From the NCBI GenBank assembly GCA_018814465.1, contig JAHIZR010000232.1, forward strand, positions 1 to 9,184: DNA of 9,184 bases. The letters are read 5' to 3'. Numbering within the stretch: position 1 is the first letter of the stretch; each line of letters opens with the position of its first letter. A program made the translations under genes and the position numbers. Source of the DNA: a bacterium. GTDB lineage: Bacteria; Electryoneota; RPQS01. Below the pieces are notes generated by a model, which saw nothing but the letters and a program-made list of their open reading frames with translations, made no database searches and had not been told where the DNA came from. This document shows positions 1 to 7,000 of this stretch, piece after piece.

Positions 1-711
1 ATTGTCTGGAATGATCTGGCGAAGGGGGATACGGAGTACGCGGCAGGTCTGGTTGCGTTCAACTCGATTTTTCAGGTGCTTTTCTATTCCGTGTATGCGT
101 ATGTATTCATAACGCTCTTGCCGCCCTTATTCGGTCTTCAAGGCACGACGGTCGCGATCACCATTGGCCAGATCGCCCAGAGCGTATTCATTTATCTTGG
201 CATTCCATTCATCGCCGGATTTTTGACGCGCTTCATCATGATACGAATCAAGAGCAAGGAATGGTATCATACGAAGTTCATTCCCAAGATCAGCCCGATC
301 ACGCTGATTGCTCTGCTCTTTACGATCGTTTTAATGTTCTCGCTTAAAGGGGACAAGATTCTTAGCTTGCCGTTAGATGTAATTCGGATTGCGGTTCCGC
401 TGCTGTTTTATTTTGTGATTATGTTTTTCGTTTCATTCTTTATGGGGCGGAAAGCGGGAGCCGATTATTCCAAATCCGCCACCTTATCGTTTACGGCGGC
501 ATCAAACAACTTTGAGCTTGCGATTGCCGTGGCGATAGCGGTTTTCGGTGTTCATTCCGGAGCGGCTTTTGCCGCGGTAATCGGTCCTTTGGTTGAAGTG
601 CCGGTGCTGATAGCTTTGGTGAATGTCGCGTTCTGGCTGCGGAGAAGATACTTTGCCGCGGACTTTGACCAACCCGGCGCACAAAATGTTGTTGTTGAAA
701 AGTGTCCGTAG
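1..711 (+). CDS. ACR3-family arsenite efflux transporter, C-terminal part (5' truncated)
   Basis: This is the last 236 codons of an integral membrane exporter; the frame is open from base 1, so the gene begins outside the window. The first visible residues (IVWNDLAKGDTEYAAGLVAF, then NSIFQVLFYSVYAYVF) match the conserved central region of ACR3 arsenite permeases, which extrude As(III) from the cytoplasm using the proton motive force. About five or six hydrophobic segments follow, with the typical late 'AASNNFELAIAVAIAVFG' and 'GPLVEVPVLIALVNVAFW' helices and an arginine-rich end (LRRRYF). Full-length family members are about 340-400 residues, so roughly a third to two fifths is missing; the conserved substrate cysteine of the family would lie upstream. 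A short hydrophilic tail ending in EKCP follows the last helix. It is the first visible gene of the run continuing with the permease at 797. Antimonite export is also possible; the family call itself is secure. Confidence 0.93.
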   Translation: MVWNDLAKGDTEYAAGLVAFNSIFQVLFYSVYAYVFITLLPPLFGLQGTTVAITIGQIAQSVFIYLGIPFIAGFLTRFIMIRIKSKEWYHTKFIPKISPITLIALLFTIVLMFSLKGDKILSLPLDVIRIAVPLLFYFVIMFFVSFFMGRKAGADYSKSATLSFTAASNNFELAIAVAIAVFGVHSGAAFAAVIGPLVEVPVLIALVNVAFWLRRRYFAADFDQPGAQNVVVEKCP

Positions 712-781
712 GCGCGAGCTCTCTGAAGCGTTACTCAAGTCCATTAAGCCGTCACAGCCGTTTGCGAAAGTCATCGCCTAA
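686..781 (+). CDS. Possible 31-codon ORF overlapping the end of the ACR3 gene
   Basis: An ATG at 686, in a different frame from the ACR3 gene, opens a 31-residue reading frame that ends at TAA 779-781, 15 bases before the permease start. The peptide is basic at the front (MLLLKSVRRRELSEALLKS) and then reads IKPSQPFAKVIA. It fills nearly all of the otherwise empty gap between the two transporter genes. I recognise no family, and I see no good Shine-Dalgarno sequence before the ATG. It could be a translational coupling peptide, the remnant of a gene or of an alternative ACR3 C-terminus in a shifted frame, or chance. Low confidence. Confidence 0.2.
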   Translation: MLLLKSVRRRELSEALLKSIKPSQPFAKVIA

Positions 782-796
782 AAACAAGAGAATTCC

Positions 797-2095
797 GTGA
801 TCTGGAAATCAGAATGGAAACCACTGGCGATCATCGTCGGAGTGTTTCTCGCTGCTTTTTATTTGCCGACAGGAAATGCCCGTTTTGAGCATGCGCTCAA
901 CGAGTCTCTGCAGCTGACCCGCTGGTATGCGCGCGAGCATGTTATTCTTTGCCTGATTCCCGCTTTTTTCATCGCGGGCGCCATCGGCGTCTTTGTGCGG
1001 CAGGATTCGGTTATGCGCTATCTCGGAGCCAAGGCGAAGAAGACTCTCGCTTACGGAGTCGCATCTGTTTCGGGCACGGTACTCGCTGTTTGTTCCTGTA
1101 CCGTCCTGCCGTTGTTCGCAGGGATCTATCGCATGGGAGCGGGCTTGGGCCCGGCTTCGGCGTTTCTTTATTCGGGCCCGGCGATCAATGTTCTGGCGAT
1201 TGTTCTGACCGCGCGAATCCTCGGAATCGAGTTAGGCGTTGCCCGAGCCGTGGGAGCGGTCGTGTTCAGTGTTCTTGTCGGGCTTGCGATGCATTTCATC
1301 TTTCGCAAGGCGGAGAACGCGCGGGTTGAGGATCAAGTGGAGTTAGAAGTTTCCAAGCCGGTCAGATCACTAGGGAAGACGGTTGTCTATTTCGCGCTCA
1401 TGGTTGCGATTCTTGTTTTCGCCAATTGGGGCCAAGCGAGTTCGTCAAGCGGTATCTGGCATGTTCTCTATATGGCAAAATGGTGGTTGACCGGCATCTC
1501 GGCGCTCTTGCTTGCCTTAGTTTTGGTTCTCTGGTTTGGCGCGCCAAAGATGAAGATTGTCGCGGCCGGTTTTGTAACGGTTGCGCTCGCTTTCGTGTTT
1601 CCGCATGAACCATTGATCGCTTTCGGTGCCGGATCGGTCGGGTTGGCGCTGATTCTGACAACGGGCGAGGGTGAACTTGCTGAGTGGTTCGAATCGACTT
1701 GGGGATTCGCAAAACAGATACTTCCCTTGCTGCTGATCGGAGTTCTGGCGGCCGGATTCATGCTTGGCAGACCGGGCAATGAGGGTATTATTCCGTCACA
1801 TTGGATCAGTGATTCGGTTGGCGGCAATTCACTGTGGGCAAATTTGTTTGCATCAGTGGCCGGAGCCTTCATGTACTTCGCCACACTGACCGAAGTCCCG
1901 ATTCTGCAGGGTTTGATTGGAAGCGGAATGGGCCAAGGACCGGCGCTGACTCTGCTGCTGGCGGGACCGGCGTTATCGCTGCCCAGCATTCTTGTTTTGA
2001 ACAGCATCATGGGGTTGAAAAAAACCGCTGTCTTTGTTCTGTTGGTTGTCATGATGTCAACCGTTACCGGCTTGATTTACGGATCATTTTTCTGA
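797..2095 (+). CDS. DUF318/ArsP-class permease (SO_0444-like), putative organoarsenical or metal efflux
   Basis: This is a 432-residue polytopic membrane protein with roughly ten to twelve hydrophobic segments. Residues 96-105 carry the Cys-Ser-Cys motif (LAVCSCTVLP, C99 and C101), followed by PLFAGIYRMGAGLGPASAFL and SGPAINVLAIVL, a signature of the DUF318 (Pfam ArsP_1) permeases. A related block recurs near residues 366-400 (TEVPILQGLIGSGMGQGPAL, then LLAGPALSLPSIL) without the cysteines, so the protein seems built from two related halves. Characterised relatives include ArsP, which exports trivalent organoarsenicals, and the SO_0444 group annotated as Cu/Zn efflux; the substrate here is inferred as arsenical from the adjacent ACR3 gene. 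The start is the GTG at 797, preceded only by a weak AAGAG (786-790); no better start gives the first hydrophobic segment. The CxxC protein starting 19 bases downstream is a frequent partner of such permeases. Confidence 0.88.
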   Translation: MIWKSEWKPLAIIVGVFLAAFYLPTGNARFEHALNESLQLTRWYAREHVILCLIPAFFIAGAIGVFVRQDSVMRYLGAKAKKTLAYGVASVSGTVLAVCSCTVLPLFAGIYRMGAGLGPASAFLYSGPAINVLAIVLTARILGIELGVARAVGAVVFSVLVGLAMHFIFRKAENARVEDQVELEVSKPVRSLGKTVVYFALMVAILVFANWGQASSSSGIWHVLYMAKWWLTGISALLLALVLVLWFGAPKMKIVAAGFVTVALAFVFPHEPLIAFGAGSVGLALILTTGEGELAEWFESTWGFAKQILPLLLIGVLAAGFMLGRPGNEGIIPSHWISDSVGGNSLWANLFASVAGAFMYFATLTEVPILQGLIGSGMGQGPALTLLLAGPALSLPSILVLNSIMGLKKTAVFVLLVVMMSTVTGLIYGSFF

Positions 2096-2114
2096 GATAA
2101 GCAAAGGATAGGTC

Positions 2115-2378
2115 ATGAAAAAGATACAGATTTTGGGCACCGGCTGCCCGAAGTGCAAGAAGCTTGCGGAAAACGCGGAATTCGCTGTTGCCGAACTCGG
2201 CGCGGAATTCATCATCGAAAAAGTGACCGACATTAACGAGATCATGAAATTCAAAATCTGGCAAACACCCGGACTCGCTGTTGACGGTGAAGTCAAATCC
2301 GCCGGGAAAGTACTCTCGCTGAAAGAAATCAAGGAATTGATCGTTGCGCACCAAACATCAACATCTGCGAAGGAGTAA
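2115..2378 (+). CDS. Small thioredoxin-like CxxC protein (redox-active disulfide protein family)
   Basis: An 87-residue cytoplasmic protein without a signal peptide, with the compact thioredoxin fold of the 'redox-active disulfide protein 2'/MTH895-like family. It starts MKKIQILGTGCPKCKKLAEN, placing the active-site cysteines at C11 and C14 directly after the first strand. The cis-proline loop is TPGLAVDGEV (P52), and a C-terminal helix follows (SLKEIKELIVAHQ). Its length is normal for this family and shorter than classical thioredoxin (about 105). The start is supported by AAAGGA at 2103-2108, six bases before the ATG. These proteins are often encoded beside DUF318 permeases, as here. It could keep the permease's Cys-Ser-Cys motif reduced, bind metalloid through its thiols, or be a subunit comparable to ArsE of the arsEFG systems; the last point is from memory and unverified. 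The fold is clear, the partner inferred. Confidence 0.88.
   Translation: MKKIQILGTGCPKCKKLAENAEFAVAELGAEFIIEKVTDINEIMKFKIWQTPGLAVDGEVKSAGKVLSLKEIKELIVAHQTSTSAKE
2371..2375 (+). promoter_or_regulatory. Shine-Dalgarno AGGAG fixing the lipoprotein start
   Basis: AGGAG lies seven bases before the ATG at 2383 and is embedded in the last codons of the upstream CxxC gene, whose TAA occupies 2376-2378. It decides between the ATG at 2383 and an in-frame ATG at 2344 that would overlap the upstream gene and put a polar, basic stretch in front of the lipoprotein signal peptide. Confidence 0.8.
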
Positions 2379-2382
2379 TACG

Positions 2383-2784
2383 ATGCCGGCTGTTCGTTAC
2401 CTTGCTCTTATGATTATCGGCGCCGGGCTGCTTTTCAGCGCCTGCGGCAGGCAAGACAAAGCGGATCCACATGGTTCAGGATATCTTCAATCCGACAACG
2501 CGCTCATCACTTTTATCGAGCTCGGATCCGTGAATTGCATTCCCTGCAAACAGATGCAGCCCGTAATGAAATCCATTGAAACGCGCTATGCCGGGCAGGT
2601 GAATGTTGTTTTCCATGATGTATGGAAGGATAACACTCCGGCAAAAAAGTACGGCATCAAACTGATTCCCACACAGATTTTTCTTAATCATGAAGGCAAG
2701 GAACTGCTGCGGCACGAAGGATTCTTTGCGGAAGCGGGGATAGACTCTTTTTTGCAGGCGCAAGGTCTTCAACCGCTTAAGTAG
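2383..2784 (+). CDS. Thioredoxin-fold lipoprotein (periplasmic thiol-disulfide protein)
   Basis: A 133-residue exported protein. Residues 1-20 (MPAVRYLALMIIGAGLLFSA) form a lipoprotein signal peptide ending in FSA-C, so C21 is the likely lipidated cysteine. After a polar linker comes a thioredoxin domain at about residues 38-130, with active site NCIPCKQMQP (C52, C55) and the cis-proline loop KLIPTQIFL (P96), followed by GKELLRHEGFF, the usual strand-turn-strand end of the fold. The Ile-Pro dipeptide between the cysteines differs from the Gly-Pro of classical thioredoxin and is common in periplasmic thioredoxin-like proteins encoded next to CcdA. The gene ends nine bases before the CcdA start. 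The natural inference is that this lipoprotein takes electrons from CcdA and passes them to an extracytoplasmic substrate, perhaps the ArsF-like protein encoded two genes downstream. Fold and localisation are well supported; the electron partner is inferred. Confidence 0.88.
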   Translation: MPAVRYLALMIIGAGLLFSACGRQDKADPHGSGYLQSDNALITFIELGSVNCIPCKQMQPVMKSIETRYAGQVNVVFHDVWKDNTPAKKYGIKLIPTQIFLNHEGKELLRHEGFFAEAGIDSFLQAQGLQPLK

Positions 2785-2793
2785 GATTTCCTT

Positions 2794-3495
2794 ATGATTG
2801 AGAGTTTATTTACCGAGCTTAATACAGGCTTGATGCAGAGCTTTTGGATGGCCTCAATCGCCGCCCTGACATGGGGAGTATTAAGTATCCTATTGAGTCC
2901 TTGTCACCTTGCGAGCATTCCGCTGCTGGTCGGATTCATTTCAAGTCAGGAGAACGCCAATCGGCAGCGGGTATTTTTGCTGTCATTGACGTTCGCATCG
3001 GGAATCCTAATCACCATTGCGATCATTGGTGCGATCACAGCAATGCTCGGCAGACTGATGGGGGATGTAGGATTGATCGGCAACATCATCGTTGCAGCGA
3101 TTTTCTTCGTGATCGGTTTATACCTGATGGACATTATCAATCTGCCTTGGGACGGCATGCAGCTATCCGCCGGCCGCTCCTCCGGACTGACAGCGGCTCT
3201 GATATTGGGTTTGCTGTTCGGGATTGGTCTTGGACCATGCACATTCGCGTATATGGCGCCGGTTCTGGGTGTTGTTTTTCAAACAGCTGCAAGCGACATG
3301 ATTGCGTCAATCACATTGCTTCTGGCCTTTGCTGTTGGTCACTGCGCAGTCATCGTCATCGCAGGCGTGTTGGCAAAGAGAATAGGTGACTATTTGAAAT
3401 GGAGCGAGAAATCAAAACTGACCACTGCTGTGAAGCGAGTATGCGGGTTTTTGGTAGTCCTCGGCGGTGTCTACATGGTGTGGAATAATCTTTAA
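2794..3495 (+). CDS. CcdA/DsbD-type transmembrane thiol electron transporter
   Basis: A 233-residue membrane protein with about six hydrophobic segments, the normal size of stand-alone CcdA proteins. The two hallmark cysteines are in place: SPCHLASIP in the first helix (C37) and GLGPCTFAYMAPV in the fourth (C149), each with the neighbouring prolines of the family. Two further cysteines (C184 and C217) are not part of the signature. CcdA proteins move reducing equivalents from cytoplasmic thioredoxin to thiol proteins outside the membrane. The textbook role is cytochrome c maturation, but nothing here belongs to that pathway; the flanking genes are a thioredoxin-like lipoprotein and an exported CxxC protein, so supplying electrons to those is the likelier job. 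The ATG at 2794 follows AGGA (2783-2786), which overlaps the upstream TAG, suggesting translational coupling. Confidence 0.92.
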   Translation: MIESLFTELNTGLMQSFWMASIAALTWGVLSILLSPCHLASIPLLVGFISSQENANRQRVFLLSLTFASGILITIAIIGAITAMLGRLMGDVGLIGNIIVAAIFFVIGLYLMDIINLPWDGMQLSAGRSSGLTAALILGLLFGIGLGPCTFAYMAPVLGVVFQTAASDMIASITLLLAFAVGHCAVIVIAGVLAKRIGDYLKWSEKSKLTTAVKRVCGFLVVLGGVYMVWNNL

Positions 3496-3516
3496 TCGAT
3501 CCGAAGAACCCAAAGC

Positions 3517-3948
3517 ATGAAATACTATCAAATCTTTCTCCTGTTGGCTTTTCTCATTACAACAGGACTCAGTCATAATAAAGCGCTGGCGGCTGAAGCA
3601 AGCGAGTAGCACAAGGTAGTCGTCTACTATTTGTATATGAATCCGCGCTGTGAAACATGCCTGAATATTGAGAAATTCTCCAAGGAGGCGATCGATGAGG
3701 CTTTTGCGGAAGAACTCGAATCGGGCGCAATCGAATGGCACGCATATGACATCGGCTTGCCCGAACACGAGCATTTCTGGGATGACTTTCAACTTAAGAT
3801 CAAGTCATTAGTCATGGTGGAAATGCTAAATGACGAGCGAGTGCAGTGGAAAATCTGTGATGAAGTCTGGGACCTTGTCGAATACGAGCAGGCGTTCAAG
3901 AAATATGTGCAGAGCGAAGTACAATCGTACCTGATAAGCAAGCCATGA
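3517..3948 (+). pseudogene. ArsF-like exported CxxC protein gene, interrupted by in-frame TAG at 3607-3609
   Basis: An ATG at 3517 begins a signal peptide (MKYYQIFLLLAFLITTGLSH, then NKALAA with likely cleavage before EASE). Codon 31 is TAG, and the same frame continues with HKVVVYYLYMNPRCETCLNI to TGA at 3946-3948, 143 positions in all counting the stop. The part after the stop looks like a mature thioredoxin-fold domain: first strand VVVYY, CxxC at positions 45 and 48, a helix rich in Lys and Glu, and IKSLVMVEML where other thioredoxin folds carry their central strand. It resembles the family NCBI names 'nitrophenyl compound nitroreductase subunit ArsF', part of arsEFG organoarsenical resistance; this match is from memory. 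Restarting at TTG 3631 or ATG 3637 would drop the signal peptide and first strand. One base change at codon 31 would restore the gene, so it is a recent nonsense mutation, a sequencing or assembly error, or a read-through case. It is the last gene of the run, 21 bases after the CcdA gene. Confidence 0.8.
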
Positions 3949-3967
3949 TCGGTTGCGATCGAATCAT

Positions 3968-4003
3968 AAAAAAAGCCCCGGCATTTCTGTCGGGGCTTTT
4001 CAT
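3968..4003. terminator. Bidirectional intrinsic terminator between convergent genes
   Basis: AAAAGCCCCG (3971-3980) pairs perfectly with CGGGGCTTTT (3991-4000). The loop sequence between them can add three more pairs, one a G-T wobble, leaving a four-base loop TTTC. An A run (3968-3974) precedes the stem and a T run (3997-4000) ends it, so the hairpin has a U tract when read from either strand. It lies 20 bases after the ArsF-like gene and 33 bases after the stop of the minus-strand gene, so it can end both transcription units. Confidence 0.9.
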
Positions 4004-4035
4004 GAATTGAAAAGGGCAATTCTAACGGGGACTCT

Positions 4036-7000
4036 CTACTTAATCAAAGCGATTTTGCAGGTTGCCGAATAATCACGCGCATCGAAACGAACGAAGTAAA
4101 TACCTGACGCGGCGGCGATTCCCGAGTCGTTCAGACCATTCCAGATGACTTCGTAATGTCCTTGATTCATTTCACTATTCACGAGTGATCGAATGCGCTG
4201 ACCCAGTGCATTATAGATCGAGAGGTTCACGAATGATCTGCTGGCCACATCATAGGAAATATTCGTGGAGGGATTGAACGGATTCGGGTAAGCCGGGTAG
4301 AGGTTGAATTCAGTGGGCAAGAGAAGACCGTTATCGGAGACAGGCGAAATAACGTCCATGAACACGGTGATCGAATAGGGGCTGTTCTCGTCATTATGCT
4401 CCGTGAGGATCGTTGTTTGATAGCTGCCTGCTTCCAGGTCGGCGCTCTCAAGAGTAACCGTAATGGTTCGTGTCTCATTGGGCGGAACTTCGCCGGCGGG
4501 GGGGTCGACGGAAATCCAGTCTTCGTCGACTGAAATAGAGAAAACCAGCTCGCATCCTCCGGATGGATTAGAGATCACGAACTCTTCAGTCGTGGATTGC
4601 GGCTGTTGGATAAGGACATTCATTGAACTGATGCTGAATGCCCCATTGATGGCATGCATGGATCCTGCCACTGTGGTAATGGCGTCTTCCTCGACAACGA
4701 CGTTATCGAAAACCAGTTCGCAGTATCCGGCTCGCTGCATGCGAATCGTGTACGTTTCCGGCGGTAAAGAGATGGCATAGCTGCCGCTCGCATCCGTAAA
4801 GACGGAGCCGGTCACTCCATCAGCGGAGACTTCCACATTCTGGATGGGGAGATTGGGGCCGAAAGATCGAACGGTGCCGACGACCCAGCCTTCCGGTCCG
4901 GGAATGCCGGAACCTCCGGCCAGGACTTGAATCATTCCGGGTCGATTACCGGCAAGTACTTCCCATGAACCGTTATTATCGATGTCGGGGAGCACACCGA
5001 TTGCATCGATTGCGCCGGGAGCTCCGGCACCGGTTGTTGAGAAGTAGGCTACGCCTGACCAGCCGTCGAGAACAACGATATAATCGCCGAGAGTGCCGCA
5101 CGCGATATCATCGATTTCGTCTCCCGTTACATCGGGAATATTAATCATGTTCAGAACATTTTCCGGAGAAACCGGATCGGCAATCGCATCCCAGACAGCT
5201 GTTCCGGCAGCGCCGTCGATGCAAAGGACATGTCCGGAAACGGTTCCCGCATAGACTTCGCGGACATCATCTCCTGTGATATCCGATCCGGCGCAGACTT
5301 CATAGACGAAAGTGCCTTGAATCGGATAGCGCCAGACGACAGCTCCGGTTTGACCGTCGATGGAATAGATGCCGTCATAGGCGGAGGCGACGGCCACATC
5401 TTCCGATGTGTTCACGTCAGGATTAGCGTTACCCATACGGACGAGTTCGAAAACAGGAGAGTCTGTCCCGGAAGCGCCGTTGATGCCGCGAATCCACATT
5501 TGTTCGCCGGTCGCGCCATTGTATCCGGCAACAACGCCGGAACTGCCGCCGACCGCTTCGGCGATGCCGTCACCCGTGACATCATTGATGACGGCAACGG
5601 AATAGAAGGACGAAGTGCGAGCCAAGCCTTGCCAGACGAGCTCGCCGTCAATGCCGCTGAGGGCAAAAATTCTGCGCGGTCCTCCGGTTCCGCCGACACC
5701 TCCCGCGACGGCAACATCAGCTACGAAGTCGCCGTCGATATCGCCAATCGGTTCAACCGCATTCACCCATCCGCCGTCATCCCAGAGGCGGGTGTCGAAC
5801 ATCCAGATTTCTTCGCCGGACTCCCCTGACAAAGCATATACGGAGCGGTTGCCGCCGGCGGTACCGATAATAATATCATCGATTCCATCTCCGGTGATAT
5901 CCGTGATGGACCGCAGCGCGCGATCATAGGGGACCGCGCCGGAATGATTGGGATCGAGCCGGCTGTTGTAGGTCCAGAATGTATCACCTAAGGCCGATGA
6001 TGCTCCGTTCAGACAGAAAGTCAGTCCGTTCGCACTGGAGGCGAGTACGTCCGCAACGCCGTCGTCGTTAACATCATTGATCCAGTTGATTGCATCTATC
6101 GAATTATCCCAATTATCATTGGCTCCCCAGTATTGCCAAATGATTTCGCCGGCTTCGAACGCCCGATGTTCCGCGACTCCGGTGAGGACAACATCCAACT
6201 CCGGCTGATCCGCATCATCCGAAGTGATAGTCAGAACTCCTTGCCACGTGCCGCTCAGTTCCGGTTCGAACCAGATTCTTGCATTAGCAAAGGAATGAGA
6301 ATCGATTTCCATCGGAAGCGCCATGGGGTCAAGGGAGTAATAGCTGCCCAAGGTGATTTCCATATTGGAAACAGTGAGAACGCCGTCTCCGACATTACGG
6401 ATTTCGAGTGTACGGCTGCTTGACAATGTGGGATTGGGAAGCCAGATCGTGCCGAAATCCACGGGCGAGGGAACGGGATTGATATTCCCTTCATTGGATA
6501 GACCAGTACCCTGCACGGTGACGGTAACCGAATTTTCGTCTGGATCATTCGTAATGATCGTCAGGATATCAGTATGTGCGCCGGCGATGGGAGGTTCAAA
6601 CTGAATTGTGAGCGAAATCGTCTGCTGAAAATTCAGGCTCACAGGAAAGGAAGCGGGAGAGGTAACGCTGAAAGCCGTTCCGGGGAAAGTGGCGCTCTCG
6701 AGAAGCAGAGGTTCCGCACCAAGGTTAGAGATATTAGTTGTCCAGAGCGTTGAGTCTCCTACGAAGAGATCTCCAAAGTGATGAAAGAAGTCTTGAATGT
6801 AGATATCCGAAGCATGGGCATTGTCGACATTGTATTCGTGCAATGCCAGTTCAAAAGTTGACTGTTGAAAGGCGATAAACCATAAGGAGTTGTTCACCCA
6901 TGCCATACCGCGCAGTCTGCGCTCATCAAGCGATGAGTGAGCAGGAATCTTGAAAGACCATCGAAGATTGCCCGCGGGGACTTCCAAATGGCGGATATGC

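Noticed and set aside
1468..2052. Minus-strand open frame of 194 codons opposite the permease
   Set aside because: The translation has no recognisable fold, and the plus strand encodes a conserved DUF318 permease over the same bases.
2344..2784. Longer version of the thioredoxin lipoprotein starting at ATG 2344
   Set aside because: It overlaps the upstream gene, lacks a ribosome binding site and puts a polar basic stretch before the signal peptide; AGGAG before ATG 2383 fits better.
3607..3609. Genome-wide recoding of TAG, or pyrrolysine insertion
   Set aside because: TAG ends three other genes in the window at sensible C-termini, and the family has no known pyrrolysine role.
3631..3948. 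Treating the ArsF-like gene as an intact 105-residue protein starting at TTG 3631
   Set aside because: That start removes the signal peptide and the first beta strand (VVVYY), which lie in the same frame upstream; the continuous frame from 3517 explains the data better.
4004..4022. Inverted repeat GAATTG/CAATTC near the 3' end of the large gene
   Set aside because: Six AT-rich pairs around a seven-base loop are expected by chance, and the stronger terminator is adjacent.
5230..5829. Plus-strand open frame of about 200 codons inside the large exported protein gene
   Set aside because: It is the complement of Gly/Asp-rich repeat codons, has no recognisable domain or ribosome binding site, and lies entirely inside a well-supported minus-strand gene.
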